Assembly (NCBI GenBank): GCA_025062325.1
Contig: JANXAL010000136.1
Location: 1 to 36,476, forward strand
Source of the DNA: Roseiflexus sp.
Lineage (GTDB): Bacteria; Chloroflexota; Chloroflexia; Chloroflexales; Roseiflexaceae
Length of the DNA stretch: 36,476 bases
Direction of reading: 5' to 3'
Under the pieces are notes generated by a model. It was not told where the DNA came from. It was given only the letters and a program-made list of their open reading frames with translations, and made no database searches. The first letter of the stretch is position 1. The number at the start of each line of letters is the position of its first letter. Both the position numbers and the translations under genes were made by a program. Positions 11,215-19,973 of the stretch are shown in pieces.

Positions 11215-12222
11215 ATGGGCGATGCAATTCTGCGCGCAGAGGCGCTCCGGGCCTTTTATGCGCTCGACATCTACGGCAAAACGAAAATCATCCAAGCGGT
11301 CAACGACGTCGATCTGGAGATCCGGGAGAATGAAGTCTATGGCATCGCTGGCGAGAGCGGATGCGGCAAATCAACGCTGCTCAAGGCGCTCGCCGCTGCG
11401 ATCGAGCCGCCATTGCGCCTGATGGGCGGAAAGGTTGTTTATCGCGTCAACGGCGCCGAGATCGATGTTGCAACCCTCTCACAGGAAGAGAAGCGTCGGT
11501 TGCGCATGACCTATATCGCGTATGTGCCACAGGGATCGATGAGCGTGCTCAACCCGGTGATGCGCATCCGCGATACCTACCGCGACTTTATCGAAAGCCA
11601 TCTGGATGTGCGACAGAAAGGCGAAGCCTTTGCGCTCGCCCGCGAGCACCTGGTGGAACTTGGACTGCCGCCGAAAATCCTCGACGCCTATCCGCATCAA
11701 CTGTCGGGCGGCATGCGGCAGCGCGTAACGATCGCATTGGCGACGTTGCTCAAACCGCGCATCATTATCGGCGATGAGCCGACGACGGCGCTTGATGTCG
11801 TCGTGCAGCGCGGCGTGGTGCAACTGCTCAGAGATGTGCAGTCTCGGCTGAAGAATACGATCGTGCTGGTGACGCACGATATGGGAGTGCATGCCAACAT
11901 TGCCGACCGTATCGGCATTATGTATGCGGGAAAGATTGTCGAAGAAGCGTCGGCGGAACGGATCTTCGGCGCGCCGACCCACCCCTATACGCGGTATCTG
12001 ATCGATTCGCTGCCCAGGTTCGGCGATAAGACTCCGCGTGAGAGCGTGCCGGGAAGCCCGCCGTCGCTCGCCAATCCGCCGTCCGGTTGTCCTTTCCATC
12101 CGCGCTGTCCCCACGCTATGGAGATCTGCAAACGCGAGATGCCAGGCTTCACTCGGGTTGCGCCAGATCACAGAGTCGCCTGCTGGTTGGTTGGAGAAGG
12201 AAGTTATGGAAAAGCTGCTTGA
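11215..12222 (+). CDS. ABC transporter ATP-binding protein (DppD/OppD type)
   Basis: A 335-residue nucleotide-binding subunit. Walker A GESGCGKST is at about residues 47-55, the ABC signature is LSGGMRQRVTIA, Walker B is IIIGDEPTTALD, and the switch His lies in VTHDMGV. The C-terminal oligopeptide/dipeptide extension is present, with a Cys pattern (CPFHPRCPHAMEICKREMPG) that in OppD/DppD relatives holds an Fe-S cluster. It energises the two upstream permeases. Its last 17 bases overlap the start of the next ATPase gene. Confidence 0.93.
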   Translation: MGDAILRAEALRAFYALDIYGKTKIIQAVNDVDLEIRENEVYGIAGESGCGKSTLLKALAAAIEPPLRLMGGKVVYRVNGAEIDVATLSQEEKRRLRMTYIAYVPQGSMSVLNPVMRIRDTYRDFIESHLDVRQKGEAFALAREHLVELGLPPKILDAYPHQLSGGMRQRVTIALATLLKPRIIIGDEPTTALDVVVQRGVVQLLRDVQSRLKNTIVLVTHDMGVHANIADRIGIMYAGKIVEEASAERIFGAPTHPYTRYLIDSLPRFGDKTPRESVPGSPPSLANPPSGCPFHPRCPHAMEICKREMPGFTRVAPDHRVACWLVGEGSYGKAA

Positions 12223-13201
12223 AGTTGAGAATCTGACGAAAATATTCACGCTCGGCAGTGTGCTCTCACGGGTGAAAATCACGGCGGTTGATAATATTTC
12301 ATTCTTTATCAGACCGGCGGAGATTTTTGCGCTGGCGGGTGAGAGCGGGTGCGGCAAATCGACGACGGCGCGCATCATCATGGGGTTTGAGCGTGCCACA
12401 TCCGGTACGATTATTCACAACGGTAGGCGAGAAGGTAAGAACGAAAAGGTCTGGTTCACCGAAGGCATTCAGGCAATTTTCCAGGACCCTTTTGCCACCT
12501 TCAATCCGTTGCGTACTGTCGAGCGCTATTTCTTCGAGACGATCCAGAATTACCGCCTGGCGACGAGCAAACAGGAGGCGATTGAACGGATCGACGCCAA
12601 ACTGCGGTTGGTGGGTCTTACCTACGACGATCTGGCGGGCAAATATCCCAGCGAGTTTTCCGGCGGTCAGTTGCAGCGCATCTCGATTGCGCGCGCCTTA
12701 TTGACCGATCCGAAACTGATTATCGCCGATGAGCCGGTTTCGATGGTCGATGCATCGTTGCGAATGTCAATCGTCAATCTGTTCAAACGCCTGCGCGACG
12801 ATTTTGGCGTGAGCGTTCTTTATATCACGCACGATCTGGCGACGGCGTACTATGTGTGCGATCGTATCGCTATCATGTTCCGCGGCAAAATCGTCGAAAT
12901 GGGGACAGTCGAGCAGGTGTTGATGGCGCCGAAGCACCCCTACACGCAATTGCTGCGCGCCTCGATCCCGGAGGCGGATCCCGCTCGTCGCTGGCAGGGC
13001 ATGATTCGCCTTTCCGATATCGAGCAGGACGAGTATTTGCGCCAGGGATGTCGTTTTGCTGGACGCTGCCCGCATGTCATGGATGTCTGCCGCCGGGTGA
13101 CGCCGCCGCAGTTCGACGTCGATGGCGCGCAGGTCGCCTGTCATCTGTATGCGGAAATGCCGCGCAGCGACGAAGTTCTGATTGCATCACAAGGTCAATG
13201 A
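12206..13201 (+). CDS. ABC transporter ATP-binding protein (DppF/OppF type)
   Basis: Second nucleotide-binding subunit, 331 residues from the ATG at 12206 (MEKLLEVENLTKIF), which has GGAGAAGGA before it. The frame is open further upstream, but that is shadow of the previous gene. Walker A is GESGCGKST, the Q-loop AIFQDPFATFNPLR, the signature SGGQLQRISIARAL, Walker B LIIADEPVSMVD, and the switch region ITHDLATAYYV. A C-terminal four-Cys region (CRFAGRCPHVMDVCRR) matches the DppF/OppF extension. It should pair with the DppD-type subunit as a heterodimer. The GH3 gene starts 3 bases after its stop. Confidence 0.93.
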   Translation: MEKLLEVENLTKIFTLGSVLSRVKITAVDNISFFIRPAEIFALAGESGCGKSTTARIIMGFERATSGTIIHNGRREGKNEKVWFTEGIQAIFQDPFATFNPLRTVERYFFETIQNYRLATSKQEAIERIDAKLRLVGLTYDDLAGKYPSEFSGGQLQRISIARALLTDPKLIIADEPVSMVDASLRMSIVNLFKRLRDDFGVSVLYITHDLATAYYVCDRIAIMFRGKIVEMGTVEQVLMAPKHPYTQLLRASIPEADPARRWQGMIRLSDIEQDEYLRQGCRFAGRCPHVMDVCRRVTPPQFDVDGAQVACHLYAEMPRSDEVLIASQGQ

Positions 13202-13204
13202 ATC

Positions 13205-15574
13205 ATGTCTGACGCAACGACAACCACGTATCCGTATCAAAACCCCGGTCTTCCTATTGAACAGCGCGTTAACGACCTGATCGGTCGGATGACGGTCGAA
13301 GAGAAAGTGGCGCAATTGGGCAGCCGCTGGATCTACGAGATTGCCGATGAGCGCGGGCTGAACCGGCAATGGGCGCAGGAGCGAATGGCGCACGGTCTGG
13401 GACAGGTGACGCGCCTCGCCGGGGGGAGTGTTCTGGGTCCGGTCGAAACCGCGAAGCTGGCGAATCAGATCCAGAAGTTTCTGGTTGAAGAGACGCGGTT
13501 GGGCATCCCGGCGCTGATCCACGATGAGTGTTGCAGCGGGTTCCTTGCCAACGGCGCCACCAGTTTTCCGCAGATCATCGGCGTCGCCAGCACGTGGGAG
13601 CCGGAACTGGTCGAGGCGATGACCCGCGTCATTCGCCAGCAGATGCGCGCGGTCGGCGTGCATCACGGGCTGGCGCCGGTGCTCGACATTGCCCGCGATC
13701 CGCGCTGGGGTCGCACCGAGGAGACGTTTGGCGAGGATCCGTACCTCACGTCGGTCATGGGCGCTGCCTACATTCGCGGATTGCAGGGTGCGGGCTGGTC
13801 GGAAGGCGTGATGGCGACCGGTAAGCACTTTGTCGGGTACAGCGCGTCGGAAGGAGGTCTCAACTGGGCGCCAGCGCACATCACAGCGCGCGAATTGCGC
13901 GAGGTCTACCTGGCGCCGTTTGAGGCGGCGGTGCGCGCGGCGCGGCTGGCGTCGATCATGCCCGCCTACCACGAAATCGATGGTGAGCCGTGCAGCGCTG
14001 CGCCGTGGTTGCTGACCGGCATCTTGCGCTATGAGTGGGGTTTCGATGGACTGGTCGTTTCCGATTATATGGCGATCGATCAGTTGCGCAACTACCACAA
14101 ACTGGCGTGCGACAAAGCGCACGCGGCGCGACTGGCGCTCGAGGCGGGCGTGGATATTGAACTGCCAAGCGTCGATGCCTACGGTCAGTCGTTGCTTGAC
14201 GCCATTGCGAATGGCGATGTTCCAATAGAGTGGATTGACCGTTCGGTGCGCCGCATTCTGACGTTGAAGTTCGCCTTTGGGCTGTTCGAGAACCCTTACG
14301 TTGATCCAGACGCCGTGCTGGCAGTGTTCGACACGCCAGCGCAACGCGAGCTGGCGCGCGAGATTGCCCGCAAGTCGATTGTGCTGCTCAAGAACGAAGG
14401 CAAGCTGCTGCCGCTGCCGAAAACCATTGGCGCCATTGCGGTCATCGGACCCAACGCCGATAGTAAGCGCAATCTGCTGGGCGACTATTCCTATCCGGCG
14501 CATATCGAGACGCTGATCATGCTGAGTCGGCTCGGCTTCTCCGAGCATCCGCTGCCGGACTCGATCCACCTGGTTGAGACCGGCGCTTCGATGATCTCAA
14601 TTGTCGAAGCGATCCGCCGCGCCGTGTCACCAACGACGCAGGTGTTCTATGCCAGGGGGTGTGAGGTCAATTCGTCATCAACCGAAGGGTTCGCCGAAGC
14701 GGTCGAGGCGGCGCGCAAGGCGGACGTGGCAATCGTTGTTGTGGGCGACAAGGCGGGTTTGACGCCGGATTGCACCTCGGGCGAGTTCCGCGACAGCGCG
14801 CACCTGACTCTTCCCGGTGTGCAGCAACAACTGGTCGAAGCGATCCTGGCGACGGGAACGCCGGTAGTGCTGGCGCTGGTCACCGGGCGCCCCTACGCCA
14901 TTCCCCGTCTGGTCGAAGCGACGCCAGCAGTGGTCGAAGCATGGCTGCCGGGATCGGAAGGAGCGTCGGCGCTGGCGGATGTGCTCTTCGGTGATGCCAA
15001 TCCTGGCGGTAAGTTGCCGATCACCTTCCCGCGGCATGTGGGGCAGGTTCCGCTCTTCTACGCACATCGACCGTCGGGGGCGCGATCATTCTTCTATGGA
15101 CCGTATGTGGACGAGAGCAATCAACCGCTCTTTCCGTTCGGCTTCGGGTTGAGCTACACGCAGTTCGCGTTCGAGAATCTGACCGTGACGCCTGAAGCGA
15201 CGACCGATGGTGTGGTGCAGGCATCGGTGGAGGTGATCAATGTCGGGGAGCGGAGCGGCGACGAGGTGGTGCAACTGTACACACGCACTGAAGGCGCCAG
15301 CGTTACCCGACCGGTCAAAGAACTGCGAGGGTTCAAGCGGGTGCATCTCGAGCCGGGTGAGCGGAAGCGCGTGGTCTTTACATTGCCCGTTGAGCTGCTC
15401 GCGTACTATGATGCAACGATGCAACTCGCCGTTGAGCCGGTGACAGTGCATATCATGGCTGGCAACTCATCGGCGCACCTGCCGCTGTGCGCATCGGTCC
15501 GGCTGACCGGCGAGAAGCGGATTATGACGCGCCGCACGACATACTTCTGTGGTGTGGAAGTGATGTCGGGTTAA
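13205..15574 (+). CDS. glycoside hydrolase family 3 beta-glycosidase (beta-glucosidase/beta-xylosidase type)
   Basis: A 789-residue GH3 enzyme with the full domain order: (beta/alpha)8 barrel, alpha/beta sandwich, then fibronectin-III-like C-terminal domain (GDEVVQLYTRTEGASVTRPV with KELRGFKRVHLEPGE). The barrel carries LDIARDPRWGRTEETFGEDP and the nucleophile motif GLVVSDY, with Asp at residue 287. A likely acid/base Glu is in TSGEFRD (about residue 527). There is no signal peptide, so it probably acts in the cytoplasm on oligosaccharides brought in by the upstream transporter. Substrate choice among glucosides, xylosides and arabinosides cannot be read from the sequence. It is the last gene of the operon; a heptad repeat follows directly. 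Confidence 0.92.
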   Translation: MSDATTTTYPYQNPGLPIEQRVNDLIGRMTVEEKVAQLGSRWIYEIADERGLNRQWAQERMAHGLGQVTRLAGGSVLGPVETAKLANQIQKFLVEETRLGIPALIHDECCSGFLANGATSFPQIIGVASTWEPELVEAMTRVIRQQMRAVGVHHGLAPVLDIARDPRWGRTEETFGEDPYLTSVMGAAYIRGLQGAGWSEGVMATGKHFVGYSASEGGLNWAPAHITARELREVYLAPFEAAVRAARLASIMPAYHEIDGEPCSAAPWLLTGILRYEWGFDGLVVSDYMAIDQLRNYHKLACDKAHAARLALEAGVDIELPSVDAYGQSLLDAIANGDVPIEWIDRSVRRILTLKFAFGLFENPYVDPDAVLAVFDTPAQRELAREIARKSIVLLKNEGKLLPLPKTIGAIAVIGPNADSKRNLLGDYSYPAHIETLIMLSRLGFSEHPLPDSIHLVETGASMISIVEAIRRAVSPTTQVFYARGCEVNSSSTEGFAEAVEAARKADVAIVVVGDKAGLTPDCTSGEFRDSAHLTLPGVQQQLVEAILATGTPVVLALVTGRPYAIPRLVEATPAVVEAWLPGSEGASALADVLFGDANPGGKLPITFPRHVGQVPLFYAHRPSGARSFFYGPYVDESNQPLFPFGFGLSYTQFAFENLTVTPEATTDGVVQASVEVINVGERSGDEVVQLYTRTEGASVTRPVKELRGFKRVHLEPGERKRVVFTLPVELLAYYDATMQLAVEPVTVHIMAGNSSAHLPLCASVRLTGEKRIMTRRTTYFCGVEVMSG

Positions 15575-15616
15575 GAACCGAGAACCAAGGACCGAGAACC
15601 GAGAACTGAGAGTCCG
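15575..15616. repeat. heptad repeat array, GAACCGA type
   Basis: Six consecutive seven-base units (GAACCGA, GAACCAA, GGACCGA, GAACCGA, GAACTGA, GAGTCCG) begin directly after the GH3 stop codon. They lie between the convergent GH3 and SulP genes. Confidence 0.75.
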
Positions 15617-15627
15617 GAAGCAAGCAA

Positions 15628-17748
15628 TTATCCAATTGCCATCAGCAGGTCGCTTGCCTCCCATGCCAGCATGCCGCCGCGCAAAATCGCCACCTGGTCG
15701 AACCCGCGGTTCATCAGCGCCGCTGCGGCGCGTTCACTGCGGCGACCGCTGCGACACACCAGCACAATGGGACGATCACGGCTCACACTTTCAGGATGGG
15801 TGAGCAATTCATACAACGGCAGCAACTCCGCCTGCGGGATGTGACCCTGGCGATACTCGCGCGGCTCGCGCACATCGATGACGCGCGGCGGAGAGGGACC
15901 GCGGATCTGGCGCCACAACTCACGCGGCTCGATCGTGAGAACCTGTGGCAATGCGCCCATTGCTGGCAGCAGCAGAATGGCTTCGGGGGGAAGCGGTCGC
16001 TTCGGCAGGTTCTGGCATTCGCGGAACGCACGCACCTCACATTCGTAAATGCAGACCGCCGGATCGAGAACGCGATGGAAGAGATAATCAATCGCATGAT
16101 CTTCATCTAGAAAATGATTTTCTCCCACATACTGCGTAAAGCCGGTGACATCCATCATCTGGCGCACAGGCGGACGCACCCGAACAAAATAGACCCCGCC
16201 GCCACGGTCGCGATACCGACGTGCAATTGTTTGGAGCATCTTGATGCCGCTGATGTCGCACCGTTGAACGCTATGCATGCGCAACAGAAGGAACCGTTGA
16301 GTTGGGTTTCTGGTCAGCAAGGCGTTCATCTGTTCTTCGACGTGGTTGACGGCGCCGAAGTAAAGATCGCCGAGCACATCGACGACTGCCAGTTGCGGGC
16401 ACATTGGCAGATGCGGCTGATATTCCCAGTGGCGAAAGTCAGCGTCAGGGAGCACGCTCTGGACGCGCGGTGCGCTGGTGCGCCACAGATATGCGCCGAG
16501 CGACATCAGTACGCCGCTGATGATCGCAAACTGAAGCGGAACGAAGAGGGTCGCCGCCAGCGTGATCAGCGAGATCGCGCCATCGACCCGGTCGGCGTGC
16601 CAGATGCGCCGGATTGCCTGGTAATCAACCATACTCCAGGCGGTAATGGCCAGGGCGCCAGCCAGCACCGGACGCGGCAGGTGCGCGATCAGCGGCGCTA
16701 GTGGAAACATCGCAAGAAGCACGAAGACCCCGGAAAACGCATTTCCCAGGCTGGTGCGCGCCCCTGCCTGAAAACTCAGCGCCGACCGGTTGAAGGAACC
16801 AGAACACGGATAACCGGAGAAGAACCCAGCGCAAATGTTTGCCAGCCCCTGCCCGATAAACTCCTGATTGCTATCGAGACGTTGCTGAGAGTGTGTTGCG
16901 ATAGCGCGCGCAATTGCCGAGGCTTCCACCAACCCGATGATTGCCACTGCCAGCGCGCCGTTCGCCAGCGCCCCGATCAGGTTCAGATCCAGCAGCGGCA
17001 GGCTGGCAAGCGGCGGAAGCGATTGCGGCAACACGCCAAGGGTGCGCACGCCAGCGTCCTCCAGGCGCAACGCCCAGGCGGCCAGCGATGCAATGGCCAG
17101 GGCGATCAGGAGGGTCGGCAGGCGTCGCTGCAACCGTTGCAGGAGGGCGATAAGCGCAATCGTTGCGATACCGAGCAGGAGACTCGGCAGGTGGGTCCGT
17201 TGGATTTGTTCTGCACTCAGGACGAGTGTATCAATCAGACCAACGCCCATTGGCAGATCAAGGCGCATGATGGGCGCGATCTGATTGGAGATAATCAGAA
17301 TGCCAGCGCCAGCCGTGAACCCGACGGCGACCGAGTCGGAGACGAAATTGACCAGCAACCCCAGACGCGCCAACCCGAAGATGAGGCGCAGCACGCCTGC
17401 CAGGACAGCCAGCATGCCAGCAAGCGCCATAAACTCAGGCGTGCCCGGCGTTGCAAGCGGCAGAACCACTGAAAGGGTAAGCAGCGATGCCGTGTTCGTC
17501 GGACCAGTGTGCAGATGACTCGATGATCCCCATAATGCGCCGATAATCGATGCCACAATTGCGGAGTAGAGCCCCATTTCCGGCGGCAGACCTGCGAGGA
17601 GCGAGAACGCCAGCGCCTGCGGCAACAGCACAAGCCCGACGGTTACGCCTGCTATCACATCGGCGCGCAGCGTTTCGAGGGAGTAGCCGCGCATCACCTC
17701 AACAGGGCGCGCCATGGTCGCGGGGAATTTTTGCAAGGCAGCGAGCAT
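15628..17748 (-). CDS. SulP-family anion transporter with STAS and C-terminal rhodanese domains
   Basis: A multidomain membrane protein of 706 residues from the ATG at 17748. A TTG at 17772 is possible but would be encoded in a repeat. The N-terminal ~410 residues carry about 10-12 membrane helices with SulP family text (GVTVGLVLLPQALAFSLLAG, GLYSAIVASIIGALWGSS, GFFSGYPCSGSFNRSALSFQ). A STAS domain follows (VVDVLGDLYFGAVNHVEEQM, RMHSVQRCDISGIKML). After a Cys-containing linker a complete rhodanese domain ends the protein (RVIDVREPREYRQGHIPQAE; active-site loop VCRSGRRS with Cys about residue 665). The family exchanges sulfate, bicarbonate or other anions. A rhodanese tail suggests sulfur handling, possibly sulfate or thiosulfate, but the substrate is inference. 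It is transcribed alone. Confidence 0.9.
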   Translation of the reverse strand: MLAALQKFPATMARPVEVMRGYSLETLRADVIAGVTVGLVLLPQALAFSLLAGLPPEMGLYSAIVASIIGALWGSSSHLHTGPTNTASLLTLSVVLPLATPGTPEFMALAGMLAVLAGVLRLIFGLARLGLLVNFVSDSVAVGFTAGAGILIISNQIAPIMRLDLPMGVGLIDTLVLSAEQIQRTHLPSLLLGIATIALIALLQRLQRRLPTLLIALAIASLAAWALRLEDAGVRTLGVLPQSLPPLASLPLLDLNLIGALANGALAVAIIGLVEASAIARAIATHSQQRLDSNQEFIGQGLANICAGFFSGYPCSGSFNRSALSFQAGARTSLGNAFSGVFVLLAMFPLAPLIAHLPRPVLAGALAITAWSMVDYQAIRRIWHADRVDGAISLITLAATLFVPLQFAIISGVLMSLGAYLWRTSAPRVQSVLPDADFRHWEYQPHLPMCPQLAVVDVLGDLYFGAVNHVEEQMNALLTRNPTQRFLLLRMHSVQRCDISGIKMLQTIARRYRDRGGGVYFVRVRPPVRQMMDVTGFTQYVGENHFLDEDHAIDYLFHRVLDPAVCIYECEVRAFRECQNLPKRPLPPEAILLLPAMGALPQVLTIEPRELWRQIRGPSPPRVIDVREPREYRQGHIPQAELLPLYELLTHPESVSRDRPIVLVCRSGRRSERAAAALMNRGFDQVAILRGGMLAWEASDLLMAIG

Positions 17749-17765
17749 GGGGTGAGAGAACTTGA

Positions 17766-17821
17766 GAACCAAGAACCAAGAACCGAGAACTGAGAGCTGA
17801 GAACTGAGAGCCAGGAACCGG
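17766..17821. repeat. heptad repeat array upstream of the SulP gene, GAACYRA type
   Basis: Eight seven-base units in unbroken phase (GAACCAA, GAACCAA, GAACCGA, GAACTGA, GAGCTGA, GAACTGA, GAGCCAG, GAACCGG), related to the array at 15575-15616 on the other side of the same gene. Confidence 0.8.
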
Positions 17822-17904
17822 AAACCGCGCCTGGAAACCCAGGATTTGTCGCGTTGTGGAACGAAGTGGAGTCACAAGCGGTCATGAAGGATAAAAAGCG
17901 CTTA

Positions 17905-18624
17905 TTAAGAACTCCAACTAAACTCGTCAGACAGCATTGGGATTTCCTGAACGCGCCAGGACGCTTTCTGTTTCAAACGCGCGAAACTCAACCGTACACG
18001 AAACTCTTCGCCGAGAGAAGGTGCGTTGCGCCCAGCGAGCCAGATGGTGTCACTTGAACTGGGATTATATCGATCCTGGAGTATTCCCATTGGCACAGCG
18101 GCAATTGTGATGCTTTTCAATTCATTAACTCCTTGCTCTTTGTCACGATCGTAATTGTACTTCACGAAAATGGTCGTCGTTATATACTGCACTCCTTTCA
18201 AATCTATCACTTCTGGGATCTTGCCTTTTATTTGGATCTCCTTTCCGGCGCGCTTTTGCCTGACCTCCATGGAAAGTTGAGAGAGCTGCAATGTTGCAGT
18301 GTTTTGACCTTCTATTTTCTCAGACTTTGAGTCAATGAAAAGTGCTTGCCGGACAGCATACTCAGGGTGAAAAAGATAACGAGCTCGCTTGTAGTCAATC
18401 TTGCCGAACAGCCGCTGATCTATCCTGGACATTCCAAGCCTATCCAGGGCTTCTCTGGTTATGTCTTCGCCAATATCCGATACCGGGTCGAACTCGGCCT
18501 TGAAAATATCCCGTGCCAGAGTGCGGTAATCATAAATGGCCAGAGTGACCATACGTAGGGTTGATTTCTCGATATCTTCTACGAGATCAGGATTATTTCG
18601 TAGATCACTCAAATCCATAATCAT
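17905..18624 (-). CDS. SfiI-like type II restriction endonuclease
   Basis: A 239-residue protein that I recognise as related to R.SfiI (GGCCNNNNNGGCC) from recalled family text. Shared landmarks are EDITREALD, FGKIDYKRARYL, LFIDSKSEK, TTTIFVKYNYD, VNELKSITIA, DRYNPSSSDT and SWRVQEIPML. The PD-(D/E)xK-type site would be Asp77, Asp98 and Lys100; the 21-residue gap between the two Asp equals my recollection for SfiI. The protein is shorter than SfiI at the C-terminus. SfiI acts as a tetramer bridging two sites; whether this one does is not known. The gene starts inside the end of the methyltransferase gene (20-base overlap; a second ATG lies at 18618), so methylase is made before nuclease. The region is visibly less GC-rich than its surroundings. 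Confidence 0.8.
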   Translation of the reverse strand: MIMDLSDLRNNPDLVEDIEKSTLRMVTLAIYDYRTLARDIFKAEFDPVSDIGEDITREALDRLGMSRIDQRLFGKIDYKRARYLFHPEYAVRQALFIDSKSEKIEGQNTATLQLSQLSMEVRQKRAGKEIQIKGKIPEVIDLKGVQYITTTIFVKYNYDRDKEQGVNELKSITIAAVPMGILQDRYNPSSSDTIWLAGRNAPSLGEEFRVRLSFARLKQKASWRVQEIPMLSDEFSWSS

Positions 18625-19693
18625 CTTGACACTCCAATAGGATTCTCTGACATCCTTTCTCCTTCTCCCTGTCTATTCGATTGTTTGCGAGCTGCACATA
18701 CTTTTCGAGGATTTCGATACCAATGTAGCGGCGACCTTCACGTATTGCTGCAACTGCAGTCGTTCCGCTTCCTACAAAGCAATCAAGGACAATATCTCCG
18801 GGATCAGTGAGCAGCCTGATGATTCTGGAAGGCAGCTCTACCGGGAATTTCGCTTCATGATCATCATTTGATCGTACGGATGGAATATACCATACTCCTC
18901 TTGAGCCCCAACGTTTCCATTCCTCAGGAGAAAGTCTCCTTCTGTCAAATTTAGTGATACCCGGTTTCCAAAAGATATATATGTATTCAAACTCATCCAC
19001 TGAACGATACGAAAGGCTGGCCCACCGGGAGTTCTCCCATGCTGCGTCCTTAACCCATATCCTTCTATCATATGTGTAAAACCCAGCTTGCAGCGCCCAA
19101 TCCTCGACCATCCCTCCGACTATTTTGACCCTCGTTTGAACCTCATATTTACCGCCGCGAATATTATTGCCGTGAAGCCGACGGTCGATAGTTTGCTCAC
19201 TGCAACCCAGCAGCTTTGCGAGTTGATAACGATTATATCCGGGATATTGTTCAATTGCTCTGAGAACATCCTCTCTCGTGACCGGAGATCGCTTTCTATT
19301 CACGGCTTCCGCCTGAATGCGAGGCATCGTTTGGTCTTTGAACACGAGAATGTCAGCGATATTGATGGCGAGAAACCCGCCGGGCTTGAGAATGGGAAAA
19401 TGGAGGCGTATGACAGTGCTGAGCAGGTTCTGCCATTCATCGAATGAAAGATGCTCTTCATATTCTTTTCCAACAAAATAGGGCGGCGACCAGACGCTCA
19501 GGGCAATGCTGTTCGGCTCAATCTGAGGCAGGAGTTGCCGGGCGTCGCCACAATAGATAGTATCAGGTTGCAGGTAGTTATCTGGCTTCTGTTCCCTCTG
19601 TTCATTCGTTGTGTATAAGTCACGACACATTTTCTGTAAATCTTTCGGCAATCGATCGATCTGGACAGGAATGCGTGGAGGGTCGTCGATCAT
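18605..19693 (-). CDS. type II DNA methyltransferase (probable N4-cytosine, partner of the SfiI-like nuclease)
   Basis: A 362-residue amino-methyltransferase of the beta arrangement. The catalytic motif SPPY is at residues 69-72 (LSVWSPPYF), and the S-adenosylmethionine motif is near the C-terminus (DCFVGSGTTAVAAIREGRRY, about 304-323). SPPY usually goes with N4-cytosine methylation. Between the motifs is an inserted winged/HTH-like segment (REDVLRAIEQYPGYNRYQLA, KLLGCSEQTIDRRLHGN). The ATG at 19693 is chosen because AGGAG lies 7 bases upstream; an ATG at 19714 would leave almost no leader after the extended -10 promoter at 19730-19738. The gene overlaps the nuclease gene by 20 bases. Specificity GGCCNNNNNGGCC is inferred only from the partner. 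Confidence 0.85.
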   Translation of the reverse strand: MIDDPPRIPVQIDRLPKDLQKMCRDLYTTNEQREQKPDNYLQPDTIYCGDARQLLPQIEPNSIALSVWSPPYFVGKEYEEHLSFDEWQNLLSTVIRLHFPILKPGGFLAINIADILVFKDQTMPRIQAEAVNRKRSPVTREDVLRAIEQYPGYNRYQLAKLLGCSEQTIDRRLHGNNIRGGKYEVQTRVKIVGGMVEDWALQAGFYTYDRRIWVKDAAWENSRWASLSYRSVDEFEYIYIFWKPGITKFDRRRLSPEEWKRWGSRGVWYIPSVRSNDDHEAKFPVELPSRIIRLLTDPGDIVLDCFVGSGTTAVAAIREGRRYIGIEILEKYVQLANNRIDREKEKGCQRILLECQDDYGFE

Positions 19694-19729
19694 GGCTGCG
19701 CTCCTGTGGTTCAACGAACTGGTGTTCTG

Positions 19730-19738
19730 ATTATATCA
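19730..19738 (-). promoter_or_regulatory. extended -10 promoter of the R-M operon
   Basis: On the minus strand TGATATAAT gives a consensus TATAAT (19735-19730) with the TGn extension. The start of transcription would be near 19723, about 30 bases before the methyltransferase ATG at 19693. No good -35 box at standard spacing was seen, as is usual for extended -10 promoters. No controller-protein box or C gene was recognised. Confidence 0.55.
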
Positions 19739-19973
19739 TACACCGACTCAGACCTGTTGCCGTCCAAAAACTAGAGCAGGGCTGGAGCGTTTGTCTGATC
19801 TGGCGCTGGGTTCAAGTTGATCGCTCTCCACGCATGAATGGAACAAGGATTCGCACGGATCGAGACGGATGCATACGGATTGCACGCTGCACGCTGGCTA
19901 TCATTTCAGCACGTCTTGCAACACTCGCACCTGAGCGTTGCTTGAGGTGCAGCGGCTCTGTCCTGAGCAGCGT

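Noticed and set aside
13187-14569. 460-codon minus-strand open frame opposite the GH3 gene
   Set aside because: Shadow of GH3 codons; no recognisable family text and no ribosome site.
15628-16110. Separate rhodanese gene downstream of a shorter SulP gene
   Set aside because: The frame is continuous through STAS, linker and rhodanese with no stop or internal ribosome site, so a fusion is the simpler reading.
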